Below are positions 8,490 to 18,797 of a stretch of 64,000 nucleotides of DNA, in pieces (positions within the stretch are counted from its first letter, which is position 1; every line of letters starts with the position of its first letter). This DNA is from Mycobacterium sherrisii (GTDB taxonomy: Bacteria; Actinomycetota; Actinomycetes; Mycobacteriales; Mycobacteriaceae), in NCBI RefSeq assembly GCF_002102355.1, contig NZ_LQPT01000101.1, positions 1-64,000 on the forward strand, given 5' to 3'. Made by a program: the position numbers and the translations under genes. The notes beneath the pieces are model-generated. The model had not been told where the DNA came from and made no database searches. It saw only the letters and a list, made by a program, of their open reading frames with translations.

Positions 8490-9068
8490 TCAGTGTGCTT
8501 GCGGGTCGGGTGGGTTGTCCTCGTCGCGGCCGGTGAACGCGTCGCGGACGTGATCGACCACCGCTGCGGCCATTCCCATCGTCTTGAGCACCGCGGGGTT
8601 CGGCGGGGTGTCCGGATGCGGCCTGGTGGGCGCGATCTTCTTGGCCATCTCCAGTTTCTCGCCGATCTTTTCCAGCTCTTCCGCGCTGATCGCGGCTTCC
8701 ACCTGTGGCCACACCACGTCCTGCTCATAGGCGATGTGCTCCCGGCCGAGCTTGATGAACTCCTGCAGCGCATCGTGGTAGTCCGGCTCGCCGGGTTTGC
8801 CGTCTTCCAGACGCTGCAGCACCTGCTTGCCCTGCTGTTCCTGCTCGATCGCCTTGTCGGGGAGCGCATCGCCGAGCGCTTCGCGTACGGCGGGCCAGAA
8901 GTACTGCTCCTCGATCGCTTCGTGCTGCGACTCGGCGATGATGAGGTTGTTCACCGTGGTTTCCAGGCCGCTGGCGTGGGCGCCAGAGCCCGACGGTGCG
9001 CCGTCGAGTGACTCGAACAAACCGAGCACGCTCTTGTGGTCTTGACGGAGAAAAGTTATTGCATCCAT
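8490..9068 (-). CDS. Hemerythrin HHE-domain protein
   Basis: A 192-aa hemerythrin-like four-helix bundle that should bind a non-haem diiron centre and handle oxygen, NO or peroxide. Candidate ligands are H11 (FLRQDHKSV), H49 with E50/E53 (SQHEAIEEQYFWP), H98 (DYHDAL) and H111/E115 (REHIAYEQDVVWP). After the bundle come a charged helix and a Pro-rich tail (RPHPDTPPNP) and a last short helix. It converges on the manganese catalase gene across a shared terminator, which suggests a common stress-related setting. Mycobacterial HHE proteins have been tied to peroxide and NO responses, but its own role is unproven. Confidence 0.9.
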   Translation of the reverse strand: MDAITFLRQDHKSVLGLFESLDGAPSGSGAHASGLETTVNNLIIAESQHEAIEEQYFWPAVREALGDALPDKAIEQEQQGKQVLQRLEDGKPGEPDYHDALQEFIKLGREHIAYEQDVVWPQVEAAISAEELEKIGEKLEMAKKIAPTRPHPDTPPNPAVLKTMGMAAAVVDHVRDAFTGRDEDNPPDPQAH

Positions 9069-9199
9069 GCGTTGCCTTTCCGACTGGGCTGTATCGGTGG
9101 GGTCAGTGGTACCCGGGCAACAGGCACTAAAACGGGAACCACCGGGGCGAAAGCCGCCCGCGACGCGAAATTCGGTGCCCAGACGTCGCGGCCGGGCCC

Positions 9200-10099
9200 T
9201 TAGAAACCCAGCCGCCCAAGCTGTTTGGGGTCGCTTTGCCAGTTCTTGGCGACCTTGACCCGCAGGTCGAGATAAACCTTGGTGCCCAGCAGCTTCTCGA
9301 TCTGGCCGCGCGCCGCGGTCCCCACTTCACGCAACCGGGCCCCACCCTTGCCGATGATGATGCCCTTCTGGCTGTCCCGCTCGACGTAGAGCAGCGCGTA
9401 GACGTCGATCAGGTCGTCGCGCCCCTCGCGCGCGTTGACCTCGTCGATCACCACCGCCAACGAGTGCGGCAGCTCGTCGCGCACCCCTTCCAGGGCGGCC
9501 TCCCGGATGAGCTCGGCCATCAACACCTCTTCGGGCTCGTCGGTCAGCTCCCCGTCGGGGTAATACGCGGGGCCGGGCGGCAGCGCCGCGGCCAGCACGT
9601 CGATCAGTAGGTCGACCTGGGTGTTGGCGAGCGCGGACACCGGAACGATTTCGGCGGGGCCCACGAGTTCACTGACCGCGACCAGCTGTGCGGCCACCCG
9701 ATCCTTGGGCACCTTGTCGATCTTGGTGACGATCGCCACCAAGGTCGTCTTCGGCGCGACCGAGCGGATCTGGTCGACGATCCAGCGGTCGCCCGGACCG
9801 ATAGCCTCGTCGGCAGGGATGCACAACCCGATGACGTCGACCTCGGCGTAGGTATCCCGGACCAGATCGTTGAGCCGCTTGCCCAGCAGGGTGCGCGGCC
9901 GGTGCAGTCCCGGGGTGTCGACCAGGATGATCTGAAAGTTCTCCCGGTGCACGATGCCGCGGATGGTGTGACGGGTGGTCTGCGGCCGCTTGGAGGTGAT
10001 CGCCACTTTGCTGCCGACCAGCGCATTGGTCAGCGTGGACTTACCGGTGTTGGGGCGACCGACCAAACATACGAAACCGGAACGGAATTCGTCGTTCAC
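9200..10099 (-). CDS. era: Ribosome-assembly GTPase Era
   Basis: Era (299 aa, Rv2364c equivalent) is a GTPase that binds 16S rRNA and helps mature the 30S subunit. It shows G1 GRPNTGKS (14-21), the switch region KRPQTTRHTIRGI, G3 DTPGLHRP, G4 TKIDK and G5 SALANTQ. The C-terminal KH domain carries the RNA-binding loop GIIIGKGGARLREVG. GTG start in a GTGA overlap with the stop of the upstream gene. It is the last gene of the hrcA-to-era operon, next to ybeY, another rRNA-maturation gene, as in many bacteria. Confidence 0.96.
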   Translation of the reverse strand: MNDEFRSGFVCLVGRPNTGKSTLTNALVGSKVAITSKRPQTTRHTIRGIVHRENFQIILVDTPGLHRPRTLLGKRLNDLVRDTYAEVDVIGLCIPADEAIGPGDRWIVDQIRSVAPKTTLVAIVTKIDKVPKDRVAAQLVAVSELVGPAEIVPVSALANTQVDLLIDVLAAALPPGPAYYPDGELTDEPEEVLMAELIREAALEGVRDELPHSLAVVIDEVNAREGRDDLIDVYALLYVERDSQKGIIIGKGGARLREVGTAARGQIEKLLGTKVYLDLRVKVAKNWQSDPKQLGRLGF

Positions 10100-10416
10100 A
10101 GCGGGTTACCGGTGCCGTCGGTGAGGATGATCGTCGCGGTGGGTCCGAGCTCGCGGACCGCGGCGATGCCTGGATCGTCGGCCGACCCGGCCACCAGGAC
10201 GGCGGCCCGCAGGCCGGTGACACCGCTGGAGACGGCGGCGGCCACCGCAGCCTGCAGCCCGGTGAGCCGCAGCGCCGACAGGTTCACCGGCGCACCCGCA
10301 TAGGTGCGGCCGTCGACGTCGCGTACCGCGGCGCCGCTGCCGGCCTCGGCACGCGCCATCGCGCCGCGGGCCGGCACGACCAGCTTCGCGTCTTCGGGGT
10401 CCAGCGGGTCAGCCAT
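10096..10416 (-). CDS. Cytidine deaminase-like protein lacking the zinc site
   Basis: A 106-aa protein in the position of Rv2365c. Its outline follows a small cytidine deaminase: [37 protein letters not shown] resembles the region where active enzymes have the (C/H)AE zinc motif and the following helix. Here that motif is GLQ, and no PCxxC follows; the protein has no Cys and no His at all. It is therefore unlikely to deaminate nucleosides and may have a structural or binding role. Start overlaps corC-like stop by eight bases and stop overlaps era start, so it is coupled inside the operon. Confidence 0.75.
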   Translation of the reverse strand: MADPLDPEDAKLVVPARGAMARAEAGSGAAVRDVDGRTYAGAPVNLSALRLTGLQAAVAAAVSSGVTGLRAAVLVAGSADDPGIAAVRELGPTATIILTDGTGNPL

Positions 10417-11713
10417 GGTGGGTGTCCTCGAGTTCGTGGTCGTCGGATTCGGCCGGGCTCAGCAATACGGTGCCGATCCGGACCCGGCCGCGGTGGTCGG
10501 GGCCGCCCTCGGCGCGCAGTCGCAGCCCATGCGAGACAACCTCGGCGCCGGGCAGGGGCACCCGGCCCAATTCCAGTGCCAGCAGACCGCCCACCGTGTC
10601 GACGTCGAGATCGTCGTCGAACTCCACCCCGTACAGTTCGCCGACGTCTTCGATCGGTAACCGCGCCGACACCCGAAAGTTCTTGTCGCCCAGATCTTCT
10701 ATCGGGGCGGTCTCTTCATCGTCGTACTCGTCGGCGATCTCCCCGACGATCTCCTCGAGCACGTCCTCGATGCTGACCAGGCCGGCGATCGCGCCGTACT
10801 CGTCGACCAGCAGGGCCATGTGGTTGCGGTCGCGCTGCATTTCCCGCAGCAGCGCGTCCAGCGGTTTGGAGTCCGGCACGAACACCGCAGGGCGCATCAC
10901 CTCGGACACCTTGGCGTCGCGGCCACCGTCTGGGGACAAAAACGTCTGCTGGACAAGGTCTTTCAAATACACCACCCCGACGATGTCGTCGACGTTCTCG
11001 CCGATCACCGGAATGCGGGAATGCCCGCTGCGCACGGCCAGGGTGGTGGCCTGGCTGGCGGATTTGTCGCTTTCGATCCAGATCATCTCGGTGCGGGGCA
11101 CCATCACCTCGCGGGCCGGGGTGTCACCGAGCTCGAACACCGACTCGATCATCCGGCGTTCGTCGGCGGCCACCACGCCGCGTTGCTGTGCCAGGTCGAC
11201 AACTTCGCGCAGTTCGATCTCGGAGGCGAAGGGCCCGTTACGCAGGCCGCGGCCCGGGGTCAGCGCGTTACCCACCAGCACCAGCAGTCGGCTGATCGGC
11301 ATCAGAAGCCAGGAGAGTACTTGCAGCGGAAGGGCTGTCGTGAGCGAAATGGAATACGCGTGCTGGCGGCCCAGGGTGCGTGGGCCCACACCGATGACGA
11401 CGAAACTGGTCAGCACCATGATGGTCGCGGCACCGAACACCGCCCACTCCATGCCGAAGTTGTCGTATAGGAACACCACCAGCAGCACGGTGGCGGTGAC
11501 CTCGCAGATGATGCGCAGCAGCACCACCAGGTTGATGTAGCGGGGCCGGTCGGCCATCACCTTCGACAAGGCCCGGGCTCCCGGCCGCTCGTCGCGCACC
11601 AGCTCGGCGACCCGCGCCACCGACACCGTGCTGATCGCGGCGTCGATCGCCGCAAAAACCCCGCCCAGACCGATCAACGCGATCGCGCCGAGCAGCTGAG
11701 ACATGCCGGTCAA
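10409..11713 (-). CDS. CNNM/CorC-type membrane protein with CBS pair
   Basis: A 434-aa integral membrane protein, Rv2366c equivalent. The N-terminal DUF21/CNNM part has about four membrane helices ([21 protein letters not shown], then segments around residues 60-80, 90-110 and 130-150). Two CBS domains follow ([32 protein letters not shown]), and the C-terminal CorC_HlyC domain reads [18 protein letters not shown]. Such proteins are linked to Mg/Co efflux or haemolysin-like annotation; the exact substrate is not known. I kept the TTG at 11713, which overlaps the upstream stop (TTGA). The ATG at 11704 ([10 protein letters not shown]) is an alternative. Confidence 0.88.
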   Translation of the reverse strand: MTGMSQLLGAIALIGLGGVFAAIDAAISTVSVARVAELVRDERPGARALSKVMADRPRYINLVVLLRIICEVTATVLLVVFLYDNFGMEWAVFGAATIMVLTSFVVIGVGPRTLGRQHAYSISLTTALPLQVLSWLLMPISRLLVLVGNALTPGRGLRNGPFASEIELREVVDLAQQRGVVAADERRMIESVFELGDTPAREVMVPRTEMIWIESDKSASQATTLAVRSGHSRIPVIGENVDDIVGVVYLKDLVQQTFLSPDGGRDAKVSEVMRPAVFVPDSKPLDALLREMQRDRNHMALLVDEYGAIAGLVSIEDVLEEIVGEIADEYDDEETAPIEDLGDKNFRVSARLPIEDVGELYGVEFDDDLDVDTVGGLLALELGRVPLPGAEVVSHGLRLRAEGGPDHRGRVRIGTVLLSPAESDDHELEDTHHG

Positions 11714-12969
11714 TTCTTGGAATGCCTTGAGTCGGTTACGGAGTCAGAGGTGTCGTCGGCGTTGTCTTTCCGACGATTGAGCAACGAGGAGACCGCGACG
11801 ACCGCGATGCCCAACAGTCCGAAGCCGAGCGCGGATGGCCACCAGGGCTGGCTGGGTGCGGGCGGGGCGGCCTGGTTGGGTTCCCCGGGAGCGGCCAGCG
11901 CGAACAAGAAGCTGCCGTTGTCGGTGGGCCCGAAACCGGGCAGCGATTGGCTCTTGGCCACCTTGATCTGGGTGCTGCTGCTGGGGTCGTTGACCTGCCC
12001 CCACGCCAGCGTGGAGTCGTCGAGAAGGAAGGTGTCCTGACTGCCGGGAGGCTGGCTGTCGTCGTGACCCACCACCGCCACCTGCCCGATCTGCACGGTT
12101 TGGACGACGGCGGGAATCTCGGCCGACACGTTTTGGTACAGCGTCGGCGGCGCCGGTGCGGCGTACCCCGGCGGCGGCGGGCCCTGCCAATTGTCCGGCG
12201 GGACAAAGGCTCCGCCGTAGAAGCTGCCCGCCGCCAAATAGCTCTCGCTGACCGCGGTGAACGGGACCAGGCCCACGGTGCCGGCGTCGAGCACGATGCG
12301 GCCGCCGGCCGGCAGGTACGCCTCGCGGGAGGCGCCCGCGTAGGAGTAGCGGAACGTCATCGCCTGACCGAGCGGGTTGTACAGCGTCGGCCGGTGATAT
12401 TGGTCGTAGTCGACGAACTCCCAGTGGCGGGGCCGGACCAGCGCCTTGTTGTCGGCCTTGATCAGCTCAATGTTGTCGCTGTGAGCGTTGATGACGTTCT
12501 GCACCTGCTGATTGAAGTCCGTCGGCGTCGGTGGCCGCGGCGGGTCGGCGGGGTTGAGTCGCGCCTCGGGTGCGGCCTTGGCGGCCGCGATGGCCTGCGC
12601 CGGTGCCTCCAGCTTCTTCGGCGGGGTCACCACCGAGATGTTGCGCGGCGTGCCCGGACGCGACGGGTTGATCTTCGGGGTCTGCACCGGGGTCGGCGCC
12701 GGCCGCGTGGAGCTCGGCGGCGGAACCGGCGGGGGTTCCGGAATCTGGATCGGCACGGTGCTCGACGGGGCCGGGGCCGGCCGCGGCGCCGGGGCGTAGC
12801 ACACGTTGGCGGTGTGATAGGCCTGCACGTAGAACAGGCAATGCTGGCACGACACTGGGTTGGATCCCGCACCGGCGCACGGAGATGCCTGTGCCACACC
12901 GGAACTGACGATCGCGGACAACGGCGCCAACGTTATGGCTGCCGCAACCGCGACCTTGACTGCTTTCAT
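11710..12969 (-). CDS. Secreted or surface-anchored proline-rich protein
   Basis: About 419 aa, not recognised as a named family. The Sec-type signal is [28 protein letters not shown], cut before SPCAG. Two Cys pairs follow early (CAGAG, SCQHC, VCYAP). A Pro-rich linker (roughly 65-115) leads to a globular part with [27 protein letters not shown]. Near the C terminus a single membrane helix ([22 protein letters not shown]) ends in NRRK, so the protein is probably exported and anchored with most of it outside. An in-frame TTG at 12981 overlaps the ybeY stop; the ATG at 12969 gives the better signal peptide. The gene is inserted between ybeY and the corC-like gene, which are adjacent in M. tuberculosis as I recall. 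Confidence 0.75.
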   Translation of the reverse strand: MKAVKVAVAAAITLAPLSAIVSSGVAQASPCAGAGSNPVSCQHCLFYVQAYHTANVCYAPAPRPAPAPSSTVPIQIPEPPPVPPPSSTRPAPTPVQTPKINPSRPGTPRNISVVTPPKKLEAPAQAIAAAKAAPEARLNPADPPRPPTPTDFNQQVQNVINAHSDNIELIKADNKALVRPRHWEFVDYDQYHRPTLYNPLGQAMTFRYSYAGASREAYLPAGGRIVLDAGTVGLVPFTAVSESYLAAGSFYGGAFVPPDNWQGPPPPGYAAPAPPTLYQNVSAEIPAVVQTVQIGQVAVVGHDDSQPPGSQDTFLLDDSTLAWGQVNDPSSSTQIKVAKSQSLPGFGPTDNGSFLFALAAPGEPNQAAPPAPSQPWWPSALGFGLLGIAVVAVSSLLNRRKDNADDTSDSVTDSRHSKN

Positions 12970-12977
12970 TAAAGAGC

Positions 12978-13511
12978 TCAATTGTCGAAATACCTTGACT
13001 TGTCCAGCAACCGGCGGTCTCTTTCACCCTGCCGGTCGTAGTGGTATGCCTCGACCTGTTCGGCGACCCACTCTTCGAGAAGTCGCTCCTGCAGAGCGAA
13101 CATCTCCTTCTCTTCGTCGGGCTCGGCGTGGTCGTAGCCGAGCAGATGCAGCACGCCGTGCACCGTCAGTAGCGCCAGCTCGTGTCCGAGACTGTGACCC
13201 GCGGCGGCGGCCTGTTCGGCGGCGAATTCCGGGCACAGCACGATGTCCCCCAGCATCGACGGCCCCGGCTCGGGAGCGTCCGGACGGCCACTGGGCTCGA
13301 GCTCGTCCATCGGAAAACTCATCACGTCGGTGGGGCCGGGTAGGTCCATCCAACGCATGTGCAGGTCGGCCATCGCGGCGGTGTCCAACAGCACCATCGA
13401 CAACTCGGCGCCCGGATTGACGTCCATTTTGGCGATGACGAAGCGCGCGACGCTCACCAATTCCGTCTCGGATACGTCGAAGCCCGATTCGTTGGACACT
13501 TCGATGGTCAT
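12978..13511 (-). CDS. ybeY: Endoribonuclease YbeY
   Basis: YbeY (177 aa, Rv2367c equivalent) is a zinc-dependent endoribonuclease for 16S rRNA 3'-end maturation and late 70S quality control. The zinc motif is complete: H118, H122 and H128 in [12 protein letters not shown]. Other family blocks are [22 protein letters not shown] and [12 protein letters not shown]. The C-terminal helix is longer than in E. coli and rich in Glu and Arg. It starts 18 bases after the phoH stop and sits in the hrcA-era operon. Confidence 0.95.
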   Translation of the reverse strand: MTIEVSNESGFDVSETELVSVARFVIAKMDVNPGAELSMVLLDTAAMADLHMRWMDLPGPTDVMSFPMDELEPSGRPDAPEPGPSMLGDIVLCPEFAAEQAAAAGHSLGHELALLTVHGVLHLLGYDHAEPDEEKEMFALQERLLEEWVAEQVEAYHYDRQGERDRRLLDKSRYFDN

Positions 13512-13529
13512 TTGCTGCTCACCGCATCA

Positions 13530-15521
13530 TCATCGGCGATTTCGGGTTCCGGATGCACGGCGGGCCGCCCGGTTCATGCCCGCGCCCGGCTCCTCGTGGC
13601 GCGCGTAGGCGTCGACGATCTCGGATACCAGCCGGTGGCGAACCACATCTGCGCTGGTCAATTCGGCGACGTGGATGTCTTCGATGTGCTCGAGAATGTC
13701 GACCGCCGCGCGCAGACCCGACTTGGCCCCACCCGGCAGGTCGATCTGGGTGATGTCGCCGGTGACGACGATCTTCGACCCGAAGCCCAGCCGGGTGAGG
13801 AACATCTTCATTTGCTCGGGCGTGGTGTTCTGCGCCTCGTCGAGCACGATGAACGCGTCGTTCAGGGTGTTGTGGGTGAGCAGGAAATCTTCGGTCACGT
13901 ACAGCGAATCCGCGGCCGCCACCTGGATGCACACCGCTTCTTCGGTGCCCGCGGCCTCGATGCGCTCGATAAACCGCTTGGGGTGTCCCCCACCCGTCGC
14001 GAGGTATGTGGCGGCCTTGCGCGCCGACCGGAAGGGGACCAAACCCTCCGGCAAACGGATGTCCAAGGTGTGCGCGTCGTACCGATGCCGAACCGCACCC
14101 GCCCGCGCCGCACGGCCGGCAGCGGGCCTGCCATCGCAGCAGACGACACCGCCCAACGACCGAACCAGGAACATCACGTCGTCGCGCAGGCGTTCGGAGA
14201 GCGTCGTGAACTGGATACGGCACGACCGGTCCTGCTGCCGGACCGGACTGCCGTCGGAGTCGAGCAACCCCTGCAACAGCGCCAACCGCACCTCGGGCGC
14301 ATTGAACAGGTAATCGCGAGGAACGAACGTGGTGGCCGAGCGCGAGCCCGCCGCCGTGACCGGATTCGCCGCCGCGAACGACGGCGTCGAGCACGTCGGA
14401 CAACCGGCACCCAACTGCAGTCCGAGCACGTACGGGTCCAGTGGAATGGGCCGCGGCTCGAAGCTCACCGGGGCACTCAACAGCGGCAGCTCGTAGCGGT
14501 AGGAGTGCGCGGCACGAAGGTTGCCGATCATCTGCTTCGTCTGCAACACCCGTGCCGGCTTGCCGAGCCGCCGGTCGGAGTGGGTGTACACCGACCACAG
14601 ATGATCGCCGGAGGCTAGGGTCGACGAACCGTCCTGCGTCCAGACCCGGTAGATCTCTTTGAACCCCTGCGGGTACACGCCGATGACTTCCGTCGGCAGG
14701 CCATCGCAACCGATGACGCTATCCCCGACCTTGAGATCACCGATAGGGCGAAACCCGTTGGGAGTCAACACTTTAGTGAATAGTGGTTGCGCCCTGCCGC
14801 GCATGTATGCCAGCGGCGCGACCTCGATCACCCCGGCCGACATCAGCTTCGGTACCAGCTCGGGGTCCATCATGTCGTAGAGCGCGTCGTACAGCGGCCG
14901 CAGATACGGGTCGATCTTCTCGTTCAGGGTGCCGGGCAGGAAGCCCAACCGCTCGCCGGCCTCCACGGCCGGACGGGTCAGGATGATGCGGGTGACCTGT
15001 TTGGACTGCAGCGCGTTGACCGCCTTGGCCATCGCCAGATACGTCTTGCCGGTGCCGGCGGGGCCGATCCCGAACACGATGGTGTGCGCGTCGATGGCGT
15101 CGACGTATCGCTTCTGGTTGAGCGTCTTGGGCCGAATCGTCTTGCCGCGGCGCGACAAGATGTCCAGCGTGAGCACCTCGGCCGGTGACTCGTTGCCGGT
15201 GCCGACCAGCATCGCGACGCTGTGGCGCACCACCTCGGGCGTCAGCGGCTGGCCGTTCGCCACGATCGCGACGAGCTCGGTGAGCACCCGCTCGGCCAGG
15301 GCGACGTCGGCGGACTGACCCGAGAGCGTGACGGCGTTGCCGCGGACATGCAGGTCAGCGTTGAGGGTGCGTTCGAGGGCGCGCAAATTTTCGTCTGCCG
15401 AACCCAGCAAGCCCACGACCACATCGGGCGGAATGTCGATGCTGCTGCGAACCTGAGCTTTGAGATCGGGCCCCTGCAGGTCCCCAGCTGCGTCGGCAGC
15501 GTTGGTCTCGCGTGGCGTCAC
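13530..15521 (-). CDS. phoH: PhoH-like P-loop ATPase precursor with an in-frame intein
   Basis: The precursor has 663 aa. Removing the 308-aa intein (residues 244-551) leaves 355 aa, close to the 352 aa I remember for Rv2368c. The host protein has a KH-like N-terminal domain, Walker A GPAGTGKT (153-160), and Walker B IVLDEAQN (558-565). PhoH ATPases are linked to RNA metabolism; some PhoH proteins are RNA helicases fused to PIN toxins, but this one has no PIN domain. The intein interrupts ...APLAYMRGR / TLNDAFIVLDEAQ, nine residues before the Walker B Asp, so the ATPase should be inactive until splicing. GTG start at 15521. Upstream is rsmE, downstream ybeY. Confidence 0.95.
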   Translation of the reverse strand: MTPRETNAADAAGDLQGPDLKAQVRSSIDIPPDVVVGLLGSADENLRALERTLNADLHVRGNAVTLSGQSADVALAERVLTELVAIVANGQPLTPEVVRHSVAMLVGTGNESPAEVLTLDILSRRGKTIRPKTLNQKRYVDAIDAHTIVFGIGPAGTGKTYLAMAKAVNALQSKQVTRIILTRPAVEAGERLGFLPGTLNEKIDPYLRPLYDALYDMMDPELVPKLMSAGVIEVAPLAYMRGRAQPLFTKVLTPNGFRPIGDLKVGDSVIGCDGLPTEVIGVYPQGFKEIYRVWTQDGSSTLASGDHLWSVYTHSDRRLGKPARVLQTKQMIGNLRAAHSYRYELPLLSAPVSFEPRPIPLDPYVLGLQLGAGCPTCSTPSFAAANPVTAAGSRSATTFVPRDYLFNAPEVRLALLQGLLDSDGSPVRQQDRSCRIQFTTLSERLRDDVMFLVRSLGGVVCCDGRPAAGRAARAGAVRHRYDAHTLDIRLPEGLVPFRSARKAATYLATGGGHPKRFIERIEAAGTEEAVCIQVAAADSLYVTEDFLLTHNTLNDAFIVLDEAQNTTPEQMKMFLTRLGFGSKIVVTGDITQIDLPGGAKSGLRAAVDILEHIEDIHVAELTSADVVRHRLVSEIVDAYARHEEPGAGMNRAARRASGTRNRR
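13869..14792 (-). other. Class 3 (WCT) intein with remnant LAGLIDADG endonuclease
   Basis: 308 residues (A244 to N551 of the precursor). The first residue is Ala, not Cys or Ser, so the standard first acyl shift cannot happen. The class 3 triad is present: W309 two residues after the block B His (SGDHLW), C531 at the block F position (AVCIQV), and T549 before the terminal His-Asn (LLTHN), with Thr as +1 residue. In class 3 inteins the block F Cys is the first nucleophile. The endonuclease part is reduced: block C reads YVLGLQLGAG (Ala372 in place of the catalytic Asp), while block E LLQGLLDSDG keeps its Asp. Only about 41 residues separate them, far fewer than in full enzymes. Splicing is predicted to work; homing is not. 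Confidence 0.9.
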
Positions 15522-15577
15522 GTGGTTTCCGGTGCCTGCCTATCTCGGCTCATCAAGGGTGATTCGGATGTCTCAGT

Positions 15578-16384
15578 CTACGCCGAGGGCTCCGTCTGGT
15601 CAGCCGCGCGCGGCGCGGCGGGCTCGACCTCGGCGGTTTGCTCCCATCGCGGTGTGAGCACGCCCAGGGCCCCCAGCGCCACGGCGGCCGCGGTGGACGT
15701 CCGCAATACCTGCGGGCCCAGTCGCACCGCCACGGCGCCCGCATCGATCAGCGCGGCCAGCTCCTCCGGGGCGATACCGCCCTCGGGACCGACCACCAGC
15801 ATCAGCGAGTTCGCTTGCGCCAGGGCGGCGGCCGCGAGCCGCTCGGGCGCCGACTCGTGCAACACCAATGCCGTCGCGCCGGCGACCACGGCGTCGCGGA
15901 TCCGCGGGATCAGCCGCGGCGTGCTCAGCACGCCGTCGACGGTCGGCAGGTAGGCCCGCCGCGATTGGCGCGCCGCCGAGCGCGCCACGGCGCGCCACCG
16001 ACGCAGCCCCTTCTCGACCCGGGCACCCTGCCAGGTGGCCACGCATCGAGTCGCCTGCCAGGCCAGAAACGCGTCGGCGCCGGCCTCGGTGGCAAGTTCG
16101 ATCGCCAGCTCGGAGCGGTCGGACTTCGGCAGCGCTTGCACCACCGTGACCGCGGGCCGGGCCGGGTCCGCGGCCCAACGGTCAAGCACCCGGGCGTGCA
16201 AGCCGTCGCGCCCGGATTGTTCGACCACGCAGCGGGCCAACCCGCCCGCGCCGTTGCCGAGCACCAACTGCTCGCCGGGCCGGATCCGGCGCACCGTCGC
16301 GGCGTGAAAGCCTTCGTCGCCGTCGACCACCGCGAGTTCACCGATGTCGGGCAGGGCCTCGACGTAGAACAGCGTCGCCACCAT
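15578..16384 (-). CDS. rsmE: 16S rRNA m3U1498 methyltransferase RsmE
   Basis: RsmE (268 aa, Rv2372c equivalent) methylates N3 of U1498 in 16S rRNA using S-adenosylmethionine. It has a PUA-like N-terminal domain ([21 protein letters not shown]) and a SPOUT knot domain with [37 protein letters not shown] and [16 protein letters not shown]. The last two motifs build the trefoil knot that binds AdoMet. ATG at 16384 matches the family N terminus ([13 protein letters not shown]); a GTG two codons upstream is possible. A Pro/Ala-rich tail extends past the domain. It lies 22 bases after dnaJ2. Confidence 0.94.
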   Translation of the reverse strand: MVATLFYVEALPDIGELAVVDGDEGFHAATVRRIRPGEQLVLGNGAGGLARCVVEQSGRDGLHARVLDRWAADPARPAVTVVQALPKSDRSELAIELATEAGADAFLAWQATRCVATWQGARVEKGLRRWRAVARSAARQSRRAYLPTVDGVLSTPRLIPRIRDAVVAGATALVLHESAPERLAAAALAQANSLMLVVGPEGGIAPEELAALIDAGAVAVRLGPQVLRTSTAAAVALGALGVLTPRWEQTAEVEPAAPRAADQTEPSA

Positions 16385-16406
16385 CTGCACGGCCGCCGCG
16401 ACCGGG

Positions 16407-17549
16407 CTAGCGCCCGCTGAAGGTTTCGCGCAGCCGGCTGAACAGCCCGCCGCCGGTGTGGGAGGAACGGACCTCGGGCACGTCGCGGTTGCGCCGGCTC
16501 TTCAGCTCGCGCAGCAATTCGATGTCGTGGTTGTCCAGCCGGGTGGGGACCACCACCTCGACGTGGACATTGAGATTGCCCCGGGTGGACGACCGCAGTT
16601 GCGGCATGCCCTGGCCGCGCAGCGTGATGATCGAACCCGGTTGTGTCCCAGGCGGAATGGTGATTTCGCTGGGTCCGTCCAGGATGTCGTCGATCGTGAT
16701 GGTGGTGCCCAGCGCGGCGTCGATCATCGGCACCGACACCGTGCAGTGCAGGTCGTCACCGTCGCGGACGAATATGTCATGGGCCTGTTCGTGCACCTCG
16801 ACATACAGGTCACCGGCCGGACCGCCGCCCGGGCCGACCTCGCCCTGTGCGGCGAGCCGCACCCGCATCCCGTCGCCGACACCGGCCGGGATCTTGACGC
16901 TGATCCCGCGCCGGGCGCGCACCCGCCCGTCGCCCATGCACTGATGGCAGGGATCGGGGATGACCACGCCGACGCCGCGGCAGGTGGGGCACGGCCGCGA
17001 CGTGACCATCTGCCCCAGCAGCGAGCGCTGCACCGTTTGCACCTCGCCCCGGCCGCCGCAGGTGTCGCACGGGACCGGCGCCGAATCGCCGTTGGTGCCT
17101 TTGCCCTGGCAGCGGTCGCACAGCACTGCCGTGTCGACGGTGACCTGCTTGGTCACTCCGGTCGCGCACTCCTCGAGGTCCAGACGCATCCGCAGCAACG
17201 AGTCCGACCCGGGCCGGACCCGGCCGATCGGGCCGCGCGAGGTCGCGCCCCCGGTGAAACTGCCGCCGAAGAACGCCTCGAACACGTCGCCCAGGCCACC
17301 GAATCCGCCGAAGCCGCCGCCGGCCGCGCCGTTTTCCAGCGGATCCCCGCCCAAATCGACGATCCGGCGTTTCTCGGGATCGCTCAGCACCTCGTAGGCG
17401 ACGCTGACCTCCTTGAACCGCGCCTGCGCGGCCTCGTCGGGGTTGATGTCGGGGTGCAGTTCACGCGCCAGCTTCCGATAGGCGCGCTTGATCTCCGCAT
17501 CGCTGGCGTTCTTATTCACGCCGAGCAGCCCATAATAGTCGCGTGCCAC
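16407..17549 (-). CDS. dnaJ2: Chaperone DnaJ (DnaJ2)
   Basis: Type I J-protein of 380 aa (Rv2373c equivalent), the co-chaperone that stimulates DnaK ATP hydrolysis. The J domain has HPD at 32-34. The Gly/Phe-rich stretch [20 protein letters not shown] follows. Four zinc-binding CxxCxGxG repeats are visible ([32 protein letters not shown]). The C-terminal substrate-binding and dimerisation domains are complete. It lies 67 bases after hrcA in the same operon. No CIRCE element was seen near either gene. Confidence 0.97.
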   Translation of the reverse strand: MARDYYGLLGVNKNASDAEIKRAYRKLARELHPDINPDEAAQARFKEVSVAYEVLSDPEKRRIVDLGGDPLENGAAGGGFGGFGGLGDVFEAFFGGSFTGGATSRGPIGRVRPGSDSLLRMRLDLEECATGVTKQVTVDTAVLCDRCQGKGTNGDSAPVPCDTCGGRGEVQTVQRSLLGQMVTSRPCPTCRGVGVVIPDPCHQCMGDGRVRARRGISVKIPAGVGDGMRVRLAAQGEVGPGGGPAGDLYVEVHEQAHDIFVRDGDDLHCTVSVPMIDAALGTTITIDDILDGPSEITIPPGTQPGSIITLRGQGMPQLRSSTRGNLNVHVEVVVPTRLDNHDIELLRELKSRRNRDVPEVRSSHTGGGLFSRLRETFSGR

Positions 17550-17616
17550 GCCTGACCTTTCTGGACCCCGTTAGGGCCGCGTTACCACGTACGTCCGCAA
17601 TCCTGCCGGTGCGCGT

Positions 17617-18699
<1,083 letters not shown>

Positions 18700-18797
18700 T
18701 CATCAGCAAGTGTCCGGCGCGTGATCGACGACTTTGCCGCTAGCCTTTGCGGCAGACATCCGTCGGGTTTCGACGACGCATCGGGGAAAATTGGCAA

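Noticed and set aside
12970-12981. TTG start for the proline-rich secreted protein
   Set aside because: It gives a four-base overlap with ybeY, but the ATG at 12969 makes a better signal peptide; kept only as an alternative.
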